DNA of 64,000 nt from Citrus sinensis (GCF_022201045.2 NC_068563.1:30415001-30479000), one strand, 5' to 3'; counted from the first letter of the stretch, positions 38,338 through 58,299 are shown. Notes: generated from the sequence alone by a model not told the origin. Program-made: numbers and translations.

Positions 38338-38344
38338 CTTTATA
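38338..38344 (-). promoter_or_regulatory. Probable TATA box of OSC copy B
   Basis: Minus-strand TATAAAG about 130 bases before the ATG at 38209, the counterpart of 21949-21955. The extra distance comes from a longer TG-rich leader. Confidence 0.55.
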
Positions 38345-41300
38345 TCTCTCGCTTCTATGCTAGCTAGCTGTTCTCAGCTGTTGAATGTTGATCGTTGATG
38401 AAGAGAGAGATATAGTTCTACTTCCTGCAACAAGATAGGTAGAAGGTTTAATTAGATATATACATGATGTGTGATTATTGTGTACATGTGTCTGTCCACA
38501 CACACACACACACACACACACTCTTAATATCCGGTCATATTACACGTACATACGGCCCCGCCCCATTACCTTTGATTAATTTACTCAACTTAATCTATCT
38601 TTTTGAATTTTATCTTTGAACTCTGTGACATACATACACATATTTCTATATATCCTTTTTCGTACGTTTTCATCATGAGTAAGCCTGAGAGCTTCACGTT
38701 CTAATCGCAGATGATAATACAATCCATCCATGCGTATTATTAAAAATTAATTGTCAACAAAGAAAAAAAAATTCGAATACTTATCTTTTATACTTTGTAG
38801 TTGAGTGTTGAGCTAATTAATTCATGGACAAAGTGATATATAATAGAAAGTGACAAGAAATGCTGGATAAACTTAATGAAACATATAGTAGAAAATATGA
38901 TGAAGTATGACCAATCAGGATCAGGAGGAGACGGCGGCAGAAAGTATTAAAGTCTTCACAATTAGGAAGCCGTAATCAGATAAAACTTCTTTCACATGAT
39001 CTTTTTGTGGTCGCGTGCGTTGCGTCTCTTTTGGGCAACATACCAAGAAACAATGACTGAAACTTTCCTTTTTCATCTTTCTTGGAATCTTGAAATTCCA
39101 CCTCATCTTTAATTTTGGGCGACAAGCCAACAACCTTTTTTTTTTGGGTTGGTCTCTAGCCTCTTAGATTTTGCCCACTCATTTTTTTTCTGAAAAGAAA
39201 AGGGAAAAAAAAAAAAGATAAAATAAAAAACCTTATCTTCTAATCAGCCCTTGCTTTGCAGTTTAGGAAAGCTACGAAGATATAAGACAAGATTTGGATA
39301 TAGAAATTAAGCTGATTAATTAATTACTGCAAAATGAATTAAAAACAAAGCCTTCAATTTTTATTAAAGAGTGAGAACTGGCATGTCTCGCTATCAAATT
39401 CCAAGTTCTTATGAATTAGCAAACCGTGTTGAGTGTAAGTAATGTGAAAGGAAAAGAAAATCAAATGACTTTTGCTATAAATTATTATACATTAAGGTTG
39501 GAATTAGGTATTTGCCCTGTACTTTCCGAAAGTTTCGATCATAGATATATAAAAGCACAACTTAAAAGTGGCAGCAAGCCAAAGCCTAAAAAGCAAGCTT
39601 TCACCCCTCCAAAAAAGGAAAAAAGAATGGTTAAATTTGCCTCGTGACTCGTGTTTCACCGAGTTGAAAGCCAGCTTGTCTCGTGTTTCACAAACAAAAA
39701 GGTTTCATAATTTTAATTTATTAAAATGCGAAACCATCGCCTAATAACTTTCTACCGTCGCCTGTAAGTCGAGGTCCACCCAGATTGAATCTCCGTCGAG
39801 CTTGGTTTAGTTTATTTATTGCAGCATGGAATTTCTTTGATCTTACTTCAAAAGTTATTAAACCCCCACCTTTGGAAATTTGACTTGAAAGCCTTTAATA
39901 ACTAAAAGCTATGTTATTCTCCTCATTATTCCTTCATTTTCGTGTTTTCTGTCAAGACTCAAGACTCGATAGCAGTCAAGTCTCCCTCAAACAAACAGAG
40001 TTAGGTGAAGCAACATTAGTTCTTTTCTTGATTTAATTAATTGTTTTAACTTGTAAGTTATTTAAAGAAACCTGGTGACATTAATTGTTAAGCACTCGTG
40101 CATGCATGGTGAAACTAATAAGCAATATGTATAAATCTAGCTACAAAATTCGTATATCATTATCAATCCATATATATATATATATATATAATTGTTTGAC
40201 ACGAAACACTAGCAACAAATTAAATTAAATATTCATTTCGTATGTTCTAATTGAATTGTAATTACGTACATGTGAGATGTGCTCGATTCATTCATCACAA
40301 GTTTTAAGTGAAGAATAGACTTTAACACGTTTATTATATTCTCACCGCTACCCCATTAATGGGGAATGCAAAATTACATGAAACAAGTTTTGTTATAATA
40401 ATAATAATATTTTTTTTCCTTAGAAGACAAACTATTTCTTCTACACCACTTATATCATATATTATACGCCTTTTTTTTTAATGCGTCATGTTAAAGAAAA
40501 ATGTTTGATCAAAGTTTAAATTGATAGGTAATAATTTAGTAATAGCATTCAAGGCAAGTGAAAAAATAATTTAAAGAGTTTGCATAAGAAAAACCGAATT
40601 GGAGACTAAAGCTAATAGACAAGGAATCAAAAATAGTCTTTAAAACAAGTCCTAATAAATCATATAATATAATTAGGCGGTCAAAATTTCCCAAGCGATT
40701 AGGTTCAGTTCAAAGGGTCAATAGATTTGATTAATTCTAAGAAAAATAAAAAAAAAATAAAACAAGAAAGAAATAAAGAAAAACAGGGGAATTTGAAAAA
40801 GGCCGGTTCAAGATTCAGTTCAGGCTATATATGCTTGTGCTAATCTAGACATTGAATTTACCCACCCCCATGCCATGCGCCTTAATCAGTAATTTTTTCC
40901 AGGTAAATTAATCTCGATGGTGTGAGGAAGGATTTTATTTTTTTTAAAAAAAAAGAACATAACAACACCTAATCAGAAAAAAAAGTAATGAAGCTCATCC
41001 CTCTTAAAAATGAAAACAAACATATTAAAATACAAACCAAACAAAAACTACTTATTTCATTAATTAAAAGAATAGTTAGAACATATAGACATGGTACATG
41101 ATCTTCAATGAATTTCAAAAACTTAGCTCTCATTGTCATTGGATATGTAGCTAGCTTGTTTTATAAATTAAATTTAAAAAAAAAAAAAGCATTGATGCCT
41201 GTAAACACAAACAGCATTAAAAAATACAGTACAATAATTTTAGAATTTCCATTTCTGTGACATTTCTCTCAAATCTTTCTCTGCGGGGAAACAAGAAAAA

Positions 41301-41495
41301 AAATAAAAAAGAAAAAAAATTGGAACTTACAAATAAATTGATGTGTCTAGAGTTTCTAAGAAAGGATATATTTATAGAAGGAGGGAGTTGAGAACAAATT
41401 GACGACGACTCTCCTTGAAATGGGGGGTTTTTAATGAAATAAATTTCGCTCTGATGTACAAAACAAAACAAAACAAGTTAATTATGTAATTATTG
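38345..41495. other. Intergenic: OSC copy B upstream region and kinase 3' side
   Basis: Matches 21956-27000 of unit 1 minus its insertions, so it probably shows the pre-insertion arrangement. Contains a (CA)n tract (about 38498-38521) and (TA)n (about 40171-40190). No gene recognised. Confidence 0.6.
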
Positions 41496-46519
<5,024 letters not shown>

Positions 46520-46599
46520 TTTCTCTCTGAAACACCAAATTTTCTTTTCTATTTTGTTAATGTCGTTTGCTGTTGTTGTTGTTTTCTTTCTTTTTTAAG

Positions 46600-46641
46600 A
46601 GAGAAGAAGAAGAAGAAGAAGAAGAAGGAGAAGAAGAAGAT
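46600..46641. repeat. (GAA)n tract in the kinase gene leader
   Basis: AGA/GAA repeats, read as a (TTC)n polypyrimidine run on the kinase strand, about 80-120 bases before its ATG. A CT-rich leader of this kind is common in plant genes. Confidence 0.85.
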
Positions 46642-47576
46642 AATAAATGTGTTATGATTTTGGTTATTTTTATTGTATTCAAAGGAAGAGTTGTTCAGGA
46701 GGAACAACATCAACCTCCAGAAACAAAATGGATGTTCATTTTTCCTCCATGATCTCTATTTTACAAGAAGGGTTTTTTGGGGACATTGATGTTTTATTTT
46801 TTTGAAAGAGAAAGGTGGCTATATTTGGAGAAGGAATGTTTTAAGTTACTGCTAAAATTGGTGAGGTTAAGAAAGAAAGCATTGTATGCACACCGAAAGC
46901 CAAGGAGAAACAAAAGCTGTCAACCTTTTCCGGACTTTACTTTCTTGCCTGCTTTAACTGTTTCTCAAAACCAACCCCCAACCTTTTGCGTAGTGTGTAT
47001 TATGTATTACATCTAAATACAGTACATTGATTATGAGGTATATATATTGATGTTTATTTGTTTGTATATTATTAACTCAAAATGTTACCTCACTTTTCTT
47101 CCTCTGGTTGTAACTGCTGCGCCAATCACCCCTACTTTACAGTAGATAGTTGGTCGTTTTGTTCCCAGCCAGTACAACATCTCACTTCCCAACATACCCT
47201 TAGAACTAATTAACTAATAGCTATTGCCGTATCTTTGCTGTAATTTTTTGCTCGACTATGGTTTATGCGATATCGTCATCATGAGTGCTACATCATTGAT
47301 CATGACATTCAATAAAACAGGAATGAGTGACGCAAAACTTCTAGGGTTGCAATAGGAGCAACTGCACTCCCACTTCCTCACTAAGGTTTATGATCAATTA
47401 ACAACAGCTTCCTCTAATCATATTTACACTGAAAAAGAAATAGTTAAAACCCAGGTTATTACAAGTATTTAAGATGTAAAACTGTCACCAATCCCCTCCT
47501 CTAGTCAGACCTCAGGTCCACCATCACTTTTTCCTTGGTCAGTACCATCAAATTGTGCTGTGGCAATTCAACAAGG
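46642..47576. other. Intergenic: kinase promoter and START gene 3' region
   Basis: No conserved ORF. Two weak plus-strand ORFs (46460-47016 area) read low-complexity GAA sequence and have no domain. Confidence 0.6.
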
Positions 47577-50413
47577 TCATTTACCTAAACCTTGCCTGGT
47601 TTGGCCAGATGATCCGCTGCGCTTATGTAGCTTTGTTAAGACATATGCCATAGCAACTTTAGCCCCCAGAGCAGAGTGTCCGCGAGACAGGCAGATCACG
47701 CCCCCAAGCAGCAGCAAACCATTTGCCACCAGTTTCTTTGAAGGTCTTTTAGCTAATTTCTTCAGTTTGGCTTCACTAGCATATAGTCCTTGGACAGCAT
47801 CTGCTGCAGGACTAGCTGAGGAACTTGCACGGTTTATTTCCTCTAATCCAAGTGGAACCTACAGGTGTAGGTGGAGGAAAATGTCAAGCACACTTAGTCA
47901 AAAAAATTTAAGGACATGTAAATGCGAGGTTATCATGGGAGTGCTATACCAGTGCAGTCAATCAATAGAAAACAATGCATTATCACATAATATCAAAAAG
48001 TTCTACAGTCAAATCTGATACCAAAGAGGCTATATTTGGCAAACACAAACATAAAATCATCTATAAACTGAAATTAGTCATTATATTAACCATGCAATCC
48101 AGCTCACCTCAACAAATTTCAAACAATATAACAAATGGATCAAAAACTGGACATAAATCTGATTGCTTTGGAAATCTAAGTTAACAAAAAACTAAAGATT
48201 ATCTCTGCAAGTCCTAACCTTTTGAATAAGGGTGACAGCCGAAACAGCTGGAATTGTTTGAGGATGACTGACCACAGCGTAATTGCGCAGTGCATTATCC
48301 ATCTTACACACATAACTCCATATGCCTTTTGCAAAAGCCAGCTTTGCCATCTCCACATTTAAACCAGCATCTTCTTGGTGAAAAACTTTAATCTCACAAG
48401 CATCTCTACCAGGCACTGAGATAACAAAATTGTACTTCGTAATTTAATCAAACCAATCCACAATATAGCTATTAAAGAATTTATCTCATACTAGTAGAAA
48501 AATGAGTTGAAACTCAGCTACTAACAGGATGTGTGAGAGAGAGAGCAGACCTTATAAAGACCAGAAAAAGAAAAGCTAAACTAGAATTTGAAGATAAGTG
48601 AATGAAACACTTACCTTTCTGGATACGCCATCCGGATCTAAAATATGTGACGCGTACATACTTCCTCTGCGGTGGTGCCAAAGGATGATCACATTCCTAA
48701 CGAGGTTTGTAAACAATAAAGTGAGTGGCCTCAAAAAGGAACAAGAGCATCAAAAGCTATAATGGTAACACTTTGTTCATAAATCATAACATATATTTCT
48801 TCTGTTTCTCAAATACTTACCAGGCAAATCCACCATGCAAACTCATCAACTCCTTTTATAAAATAACAGCAGAAAACAAATAGAAAATTCTTATATACTC
48901 AATGGAGAAAGCATTTCACATCCCAAAAAAAATGGAGCAGCTTTTAGGACAGATTAGTACAAGCTAAAGATAATATATTCTGTTATGAAAAATCTTAAAT
49001 TTTCTAATCACGACCAATCATAATGTACTTCCTCATTTCAACCAGATAAACCCCGTCAGATGATATACCAGTTACCCGAAAGGTTAGACAGACTGAAAAA
49101 AATAGACAAATAATGCAATTATAGCTAGGGGAACAAATAATCAAAGAGAAATATCTATAGGGCTTCCAAATAAGTATCAAGTCAGTAAAAGTAATTACTC
49201 TGGCTTCAAGATTTAATTTTGTTTATTATTATTTTTTACTCCTACATACCTTGCTAAAACAGTAGAAAGTTTGATCTCTTCCCTCCCACAATCTCCAAGC
49301 CAATACGTACTCTCTAGGTGTCAAGAGTGGGAATTTCTTTATTGTGCGACCGATTTCGGTACCATTAGTTTTATCCACCTGCAGCTGCTTATGCTCAACC
49401 ACAGTCTTGTCCCACCGCACTCTGTAATCGTTGTCCATGTAAAAATCCCTTAAGATCTCAGGGGTGCAATTCTCAAATACTGTGACACTCAAGTATTTTA
49501 GAGGACCAACCTACAACCAGAAAACAAAGAAACATCAAACCAAAGTCAAATACCTTAATTTTCTGAACTGGGAAAAAATAAAAGCATGGATATCAATCAC
49601 ATGTTCAACAAACAATATGTTGAACTAGTAACACTGAAAAAAAAAAAAAGATGAACTAACTTAAAATCATTTCAATATCTATAGTTTTAAAAGTGAGAGA
49701 GCCCGGGAGACCCAAACCTTAGGCTTGCAGCATCTAGCATTGTAGTATAATAGGTTGTTTCTTTTATCAATGACATTTTCCCATTTGTCGTTCTCACTAA
49801 AGTTTTCTTCCAAAGTTTCAATTAAGAACTTCAAATCAGCATCTGAAACAATCTCTGATCTTCTGCAGAAGTGAACAGAAGTGGTGTAATTAATTACAGG
49901 GAAGGAAACAAGTGCTGTAAAATGTGAATACGATACAAGCAGGAATGGAATTGCAATTAACAGAAACCAAAAGACATTCAACACCAAGCAGACAAGTAAA
50001 ATGTAGAAAAACAAGAGCTTTATAATGGAAAATGAGAAGATACAAGCAACCCTAAATCACAAAAGAAGAATGAAAACGAACCCAGCCCCCAGAAAATTAT
50101 AAAAAAGCAAAATCGAAAGAGAGGGGAAAAAAAAAAGGTACCTTGATTGAGAGGGGTCAGAGCGGGAAGCAACGGTAATAGCAGAAAAAGAAGACGAGGA
50201 GGATGGTGACGGAGATGGCGATGGCGATATAAAGCGGGAGGCAAATGAATGGAAGCGGGTTTTGGATAAATGGTAGACGAGTATAATGAACAGAGCTATG
50301 AGAGTTGCGTTTGCAAATCCTGCTCGATTGCTGTTTTGGTGCCAAAATTCATACGATGATGATGATGAAACCCAGAATTTGGCCATCTCGTTCACTTGGC
50401 TTGTTTTTATCAT
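47577..50413 (-). CDS. START-domain lipid-binding membrane protein, about 412 aa
   Basis: Six exons, 50142-50413, 49718-49862, 49250-49510, 48615-48696, 48219-48415 and 47577-47858, join in frame to 412 residues. An N-terminal membrane segment (NATLIALFIILVYHLSK) precedes a Ser/Pro-rich linker. The START fold spans about residues 92-318, with SDADLKFLIETLEENF, the core YRVRWDKTVVEHK, LLTPREYVLAWRLWEG and PGRDACEIKVFHQEDAGLN. A second hydrophobic stretch (LVANGLLLLGGVICLSRG) lies near the C terminus. This architecture matches the plant polyketide cyclase/START group (Arabidopsis At4g14500-like). A lipid ligand is expected but unknown, and membrane contact or chloroplast/ER location is inferred. 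The first ATG (50413) is used; a second ATG at 50386 (MAKFWVSS) would remove nine residues and is equally possible. Confidence 0.9.
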
Positions 50414-50810
50414 CTCTTGTGTAACTCCTAATTAATCAGCATCAGATTCAGAATCACACTCGAAAGAATTTTTACTGGCAGGCAGCGTCAGCAGCAGCAC
50501 CTTTGCTTGCGTTTGTGACTGTATTTTTTGGCACAATAATTGACGACGACATATATGAAATTATGAATACGAACGAGATTGAGAAGAGAATAATCACTAC
50601 TGATCAAGCAGACAAGAAGGCAGCAGCGTAGGTATTACTATTACTATTAGTCTATTACTACTACTATTGTACGGTTGGTAATTGGTATCGTGCTCTGCTG
50701 CTACTTCCTTGGTCGGACGGTTACGATGTTGCCTCCCCAGTCGCGCGTTTTCTGTTCTGTTAATATATATACGCATACCATCATTCACACACACTCGCAC
50801 AAATTGGAAT

Positions 50811-50861
<51 letters not shown>

Positions 50862-52541
50862 AAAAAGGAGGGAGAGAGATAAAGATGGGTAATTTTTTAA
50901 TACAATTACCATTAGTTGAAGAAAACCAAAGAAGGGAGTGGGAGGGGATTAATTTGTTTTGCATGGATTACAACGAACAAACACGGCAGCGGTTTGTTGT
51001 GTACATTTCACCTTCTCCTTCTTCTTCTAACTGAGGTTCCTTTATTTTTATTTTTATTTTTTTAAATAGCTTCTTCTGAGTTCGTTTAATATAATCAAAT
51101 TGCATGTATACTTATTTGAGACGCCTCGGCCTGGCTGACCTTGATGAGCTCAATCAAATGTCGGGCCTCTACTCCAAAGGCGAATGAGTGAATCCCCTCA
51201 TTATGCGTTCTGCATGCACATCGAATTGATAGTGTTAGACGCCGTCGTTGTCATACTTTTACTTATAGCTGCGGATAAGATAAAGAGGATATGTGATGCG
51301 AGTGAGGCGGAGGCCACAGAATCCAGAGACAAGTCTAAGACAAAGACTAGTGGGTGCTTCTACAACACAAGCATATCATTCATTATGTTATTTTCACTCA
51401 AATCAACTAGTCTTTAGTTTTGCCCCCCCTCCTAGCACAGGCACCGCTCTCTTTAATCTCAAAACCCTTCCATTTTCTTGCGACTAACACCAGTTCCCTT
51501 TCAAGTGTCGGTCCACAAGGATACACAATGCACAAGATCAAAAGTACTCCTTCTGGCATGGTCGCAGGAATAAAACGATTTATACATATATTCAGAACAG
51601 CTAACAAGATACTCAAATCAAACCACGTATTCGTTCAACCTTCGCGGTTTTGCAGCAGCACAAACGTGTTCTTGTTAAGGAGCCTGCAGCATTCATTCAA
51701 CTCACAGCATAGAGTTAGAGAGACCACTACCAGTCCGTCAGAGCAACAAATAGGTTACGAAAATCAATCCACTGCCCCTAATCTAACTCACTCAAAACAA
51801 AACCATACTTGACAAAATTACTTCATAAAGACAGAATTATTCATCAAAAACGATATGCTATGGCATAATTGAAGCCAATAGACTATGGGATAACACATAT
51901 TACATGCACCCATAATCGTATAACAAAAAAATGATAGTCTGCCTTTGTTCAATCAGAGCACTCACGACACAATAACATATATGGAGAGAGGGAGAGAGGG
52001 GAATGAAAATCTAAAAATGAAACAGAATTTTCACATTTATTATACTCATCATCAACACACACACTATTTCATTTTCTGTCACAATAGCTGGATCTAAGTT
52101 CCCAAGGAACTGCATAAGCTCACCACCCTCAACAAGAATTACCACTATGATGGAATCATTTCCTGAACCATTCAGACATAAAAAAGAGAGAGTTTCGCTT
52201 TAGCACCTTATGCTGTATTCCATTATTAAACTGCATGCAAAGAGATCTGGAACTTTACAAGCGCAATATGTCAGTCAATTTCCACATACAACTACATTCA
52301 CTGATGAAGAAGTGAAAAGGACAGGAAAAAAGAAAAAGGACAAAAGGCACTTGGAAGACATATTATACATGAAGCTTGTCAGCTGTAAAAACTTGTAAGA
52401 CCTTTTAATTCGGTTACCGATGCAATCCAATGAACCCAAAAGACATCAGAGATCTACCATTTCATAAAACAATAAAATACTGAAGGAGTAGAATGGAAGT
52501 TCGTCACATACAGAACAGGAATCCCACCCAAAGATGTGTTC
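50414..52541. other. Intergenic: START gene promoter and YTH gene 3' region
   Basis: Contains a long (TA)n tract (50815-50853) and a CT/GA-rich stretch (51980-52002). Plus-strand ORFs at 50675-51034 and 51420-51812 show no domain or codon-bias support. The last few hundred bases are probably 3' UTR of the YTH gene. Confidence 0.65.
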
Positions 52542-55500
52542 CTAACTGGACTGAGCAGAAGAGACGACGGCAGTAAGAGCATCTTCAAGTTTACCTCTGG
52601 CACCCATGGAGCCGCCAGAGGCAGAAGTAGCTTTGTCTACACCCATGCCGTCTTTGTTACCCTCATCCAAGCGGACAACTTGAGCAAAGCTCTTGGACAT
52701 CTGCTTGATAAAATCAGTGGAATAGGTGACTGCATTTTTATGATCATTCTCTCCAACTACCCCTACAGCCATCAAGCTAGCTTGCTGTCTTGCCTTCCTT
52801 TCCTGCATGGCTTTCTGCCGATCTTCATAGAAATCAAAATCATCCAGGATTGACATATCGGTTACATAATTCTTAAAGATGTTTAACATCTCAATGCCTT
52901 GCTCCAATTTCACCTGCAATATTCAATAGATAGTCACATGGAAGTAAAATTATAGTCATAAGTATAAAGATAACAATCAAAAGCAGCTGATGAGCTAACA
53001 TGCAAAGACACTCATCTATTCTGTCAACCATGACATCTTATTTTGAAGTAAGAGGTGGAAGATTGTTGGACAAGTAGGGTAGATATAAAACAAGAATGAA
53101 ATTCGGACATGATAAGCAGCCAAAGATTAGCATGCCGAGAGAGATTAAAATTGACAATACAATTATCACAATTTCAGCTAGGTAATGAATATGTGATAGA
53201 AGGATCTGTTTGGACCGAAGGAGAAATACATCGTGCCATGGTGGTATGAGCATTACCTCAGTATGAAGGCTCACAAGGATCAAGAGTTAGGACCATTCAT
53301 TGGCTTTATGGGGACATTTTCATTTTTCAGTGATGAGTACAAAAGAACAGAACAGTTTTGAGGAGAAAATAAAAAGAACAGCCAGGTGGATCTCAAAAGC
53401 TACAAGTGCATGTTAGGCAAAACAATAAGAGCTGCAGTCCCAAAAGACAGCAACTATATACCTGGGAAAACAATGTTCTGACATAAGACAATGTCATTCC
53501 CATAAAAAAAGTACACAGATTTTCATTGCTTCCAGAAGTTCCAACCAACTTACCTCCTGTGTATCCCGACTGTTAGTGACAGGCTTGTTGTCATTATTTT
53601 CCAGTACAATGTGACGAAACTGACTATTTGGGACATCTTTGATAATATGCCACTTAACAGGGAACTGCCCACTCCATTTATCTTGCTGCCAGTAATCCAC
53701 ACTCTTTTCAAAATCAACAGGACCAATCATTTCAGCCACACCACAGAACTGAGCACTAGCATTAACCTGCACATAAATGTATCATGAATGTGGACAGAAC
53801 AAGAGAGATAGGGAGAGAGACATTCAAAGGGAACAAGAAAGAATGGTTGTACAGAAGCACAATAATAGCAGAAATAAAAATTCTCCTCCAGCCAAGGAAA
53901 AAAAGGATACTAACTAGCATGAAAAGAACCCTTCTAGCAACCAGCAAGTGAGGATGTGATCAAGAAAATCAGATCAAATCAATCTTCTTTGACAGTTCAA
54001 CAAAGGAGGTTAAACAAATGATTCTATCCACAGAAGTAATAAATAGAACATGGTGAAGTGAACCAAAATAATCGCAGTAGGCTCAGCAACTGATTGGGGA
54101 AAACATTCAGATCCAACAATACATTTCCAGAGATTGTCAACTGTCTCAAAGTAGCCTAACCTATTTATCACACTTCAGGGACCAAGCTTATTCTCTCTTT
54201 CTAAGCCAGGTTAGCTGGAATTTGAACAGAACTGATTACTTGGAAAAATAACATCATCAAACTACCAATGAAGGTAAACTGTGCACTGAACACCTGGACA
54301 AAATAAAAGATAACACTGTATGCGTATTTCCTAAGATTTTTATCCTTCTAACAGAACAGTCAGAAGGAAACTTTCTAAAAATTAATATTCTATGAAACAA
54401 CCTCCAGCTGCGAATAATCTGACCAGTGAATAAGACTTAGCTTAAAAGCAGTAAAACAAAACTTATATAGGAGAATTGCCTTACATTCAGTAGCATCATA
54501 ATCTCAAAAGCTTGCATGAACTTTAGTTTGATCAAGTAAGGTTATTGTCTTCAAAAGGCCATAAAAAAGGTATTTACCGAAAAGAAGAGAAACACTGGAC
54601 ATGCATCTTGCTTCTCTTTAGCTTCACAACAAGCAGCATCTAACTTCTTGTTACCATTTGGTGTGCTGGCCCAGACACCATATTTGATGCTCTTGTGTAC
54701 ATTATCTTCGCTATAAGACTTGATAATGAAAAACTTTGCATCTTTGTAGTCGGTGACAAAATCTGGCTGGTTGTATGACTCATCGAGAATCTTAACCACA
54801 GACTTGCTTTCTTTGTTTTGGTCGACCGAGGAACCATGTTCATCTGTCATTTGACTCTTAGGCTTTAAAGCTCTTGGGCCCCGGTTTTGCTCATTTAGTA
54901 TATCAAGAGTACCATTGCAACCACATAAAGAACCACTACCCCTCACACGTCGTTTACTAGAGTCAAGAGAAATCCAGCCCCGATTGTTAATTGCCAAATT
55001 AGAAATTGGCGTACCACCAAAATTGGAGCCCTGACTAAAAGCATTGTGCATGTAACCTCTATTGTAGGAATTCGAACCTGATCCAAAACCATAAAAAGAT
55101 CTTTGTTGTTGAGATGCCTGCGGAAAATTATAATGTGATTGTCAGCATTTAACAAATAGCTCTGTAAGAACTTTGTATGCATTTAGTTAAAACTTTGACA
55201 TTGATTATCTAAGATAACTACACAAAGCTGACAAGTTAGAGGAGCAAAGAGAACCCACCACTGGAACATTTTGCCCAAATGACCCAAATGTACCAATTGG
55301 TTGAGGAGACACAGCAGGTGATATTGGGGTCAGAGGTCTTTGTCTGTCTGAAGGTTTTGACCAATCTGACCAAAGTCCTCCAGATCTCAATCCATCAAAC
55401 CCTTGCTGTCCATCATGAAAACCAATCATACCAGGATTTCCATGCATACCGCCTCTACCAAAAGATCCCAATGCAGGAGGATAACCAGACCTCGGTCCAA

Positions 55501-58299
55501 AAAGCATGTTATCATTTTGTTGCTCAGCACCCATCAGTGTATTGAGCTCTGGTTGTGAAACTGGAGTTGGTGAAGTAATATACGGCAAGCTAGGGGGAAC
55601 CATCTGCTGGTAGTAAGGTGGCCCAGAGAATGGAAACTGCTGAGGAGAATATAAATGTGCATCTCCACCAACAGAAGGAGTTGTGACGGGAGAGTATGGT
55701 CCATATGGCATTTGTGGACTGTAACCATATCCAGTATGATATACAAGCGAAGGATTGTCGTTGTAAACCCCCTAGTATTTATTAAAAATTAGACAATCTA
55801 TACTGTATATTTTCACAGGAAAGAAAATGTATAAACAAAGAAGGGAGTAATGTACTAACAGAAGATCCAAGTTCCAATCCTTCAGCATTGACATATGAGG
55901 GATATTCATCCCATTCACCAGGAACATTGTCGTAACCTACAGTCTCACCACAGAGTAGAATAGATGCCTTCAGGTTGGTTTTACAAGTGATCAGAATAAA
56001 GTAAATCTATGAATCTTAACATGAAGTGCAACTCAGGTATCTCTAAACTACTACATAATTCAAGACGAAGAAATCATGTAACGTTATAGTTCATCTGTCA
56101 AAAGAACCTTGAAGCTAATTACCGCATGAACAGAATATTCCTCCCAACAGGTAGTCTCTGATCAACTGTTTAAGGCTCTTAGCTTCAGCTGTTTAAATTT
56201 GTAAGGTATTAATCACCTTAACTGTATAAGACCAGAGACGGTGACTTGCACATGCATCACATGGCTTTTAGAAGGTCATTTGGTAGTAGCTAAATCCTTC
56301 AATAATGAAAATTAAGCACTTTCATCTTTCCATGTGATGATGGATCCAAGCATTCAGTAGCACCTCATTCAAAAACTAAATCTAGGAGGGCATCATTCAA
56401 AAACTAAATCTAGGAGGGCATCACCAATGATGGATCGAACTTCAATTTGCACATAAAAGAAACAAGCCACATTTCAATCCCAAAAGTAAGAAGAAAGAAT
56501 AGATTCTTGACTAGAATCATCAACAAAGCCTGAGCTGGCCAAATTTATAGGCCGAACAGATTCAGAAGGTGAAAGACTAACCTCTATAGTAGAAGGCCTG
56601 CGCCTGCGGTGCAAAAATGTTAGATGAGTAGACAGAATGGTCTCCAACAGGACCAAAAGATCCTGATTGCACTGCAGTCTCCCTTGTATGTCCTACAGTG
56701 AGAGCACCCTGAGAGGAATTAGGAGAAACTGAGCTCTCATTTGTTGCTGAAAGAGGCTGACAAGAGAAGGACAAAATGAAGGTTGTTACTACAATTTTTT
56801 TTTTCCTTATATTCATTGATGCAGAGACAAATAATAGAAAGGAAGGGCTTAGAACTGGGCTCACAACTACCTGCTCCTTCATTTTATCTGTATCAGCTGG
56901 TTGATCTTCTGCATCCATGATCAGTATGCTCAGTGACTTAGTAGAGTCTTAGAAACACACGCAGTACAAATTATTGACCAACCAAAGCTAAACTCTGGGA
57001 AATGAAAAGTCAAAGCTATGAATATGTGCAAACAAATCCATGCACGCACACGTATGCACCAATGATAAATAGAAGAATACGAATAAAATATAAAGTTAAA
57101 GGCAGCGAGATATTGACTAATGGGCTTAACCATTCACTTACAGTGTTAAAATGCCAAGACCAGAAGGATAAGGGACAAAGCCAAAAGTCCACATCACCAG
57201 AAACCAAAATCCATGCATTCAAACCATGTTGCAATGAACAAAAGACCCAACTTCAGCACAAACTAACTAGTTTGACCTTAAATTCTCAAGGAATGACATA
57301 TACTGGAAGTACTTTACAAATTATTGACTTTCAAAAAAAAAAAGAGAGAAAAAGATTTAACATATTATTGATTCATACCACACAGCATAGATAATTAGCA
57401 CTGAGTTTCTAGAAACATTCTGAGATGCTAGATGAAGCAGAAGAGAGGTTTTGTGTGATCTATTATTCTAATGAAAAACAAATTGCAAATCCTAAAGGTC
57501 AAGTGAAGTTCACCGCTTCAATATTAACCTATGAGTTTTAGCACCTTAAAGTGAACTCCAACATCCAAATTGATGCAACCGTATAAAGCCATTTCGCAAT
57601 TCAATAAATAATATCAAAATGAAGTATTTCATCTTGTTCATAATGAATGCTGTGGATATACTCAATGCTCCACATCCACAGACAAATTTTAGTATTGGCA
57701 AATTAAAGAAACACCACCCAACAGATTGTCAAATTGACCCCAAACATTATGGATTTCATGTAAAACATGTTACAATCAAAGAACATAAAAATCCAAAATT
57801 TGCAATACTTTTGGTCATCTTACAATTCCCAGATCCCAGATCTCATCAATATGACATGCAGGTAATTCTGCCTTAACTCAACTTAAAACAGCAAAACAAG
57901 CAGAGACAGGTTAAATAACACATAAGATCTTTCCATAGCATCCAAACACGTATTTCCAAAGCCATCAAAATGAACTAAACAAATAGAAAGAAAAAGCAAT
58001 TCGCAACCAAAGACGCCAACAAGCAAAAGCAGCCAGAGTTACATGATCAAAGGATGCAGATTTAAGCCCATAAACTTGAATGAGCCATTCACTTGACATA
58101 GAGATTTGATAAAATAAAAGAAATCCATCAATGAATGAAGAATTCAATCAAGATCGATATACACACAAAAACATATGCAAAAAGTATATTTAAATAAAGA
58201 GAGGATAAGATGATGACAGGGTCTAGGTTAGGCTACGTTAGGTAAGGTGAAAGTACCAGTGGTACGATCTGGAGCTTGTTGTGATTGGGTTGCCGCCAT
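52542..58299 (-). CDS. ECT: YTH-domain m6A reader (ECT type), 656 aa
   Basis: Eight exons, 58257-58299, 56871-56908, 56582-56756, 55860-55936, 55259-55771, 54578-55117, 53554-53766 and 52542-52913, join in frame to 656 residues. The N-terminal half is a low-complexity Tyr/Pro/Gly/Gln-rich region ([17 protein letters not shown]) typical of ECT proteins and prone to condensation. The YTH domain (about 405-545) starts [20 protein letters not shown]. All three aromatic-cage tryptophans are present: Trp431 in GVWAST, and Trp488 and Trp493 in [11 protein letters not shown] proteins bind N6-methyladenosine in mRNA in the cytoplasm and control organ growth, leaf and trichome timing. The first intron is long (1.35 kb). 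Its acceptor (AG at 56909-56910) was picked by phase, so exons 1-2 are less certain than the rest. Confidence 0.93.

Noticed and set aside
50675..51034. 119-residue plus-strand ORF
   Set aside because: It reads through a long (TA)n tract giving alternating Tyr/Ile, a typical microsatellite artefact.
51420..51812. 130-residue plus-strand ORF between the START and YTH genes
   Set aside because: No recognisable motif or splice context; composition resembles non-coding DNA.
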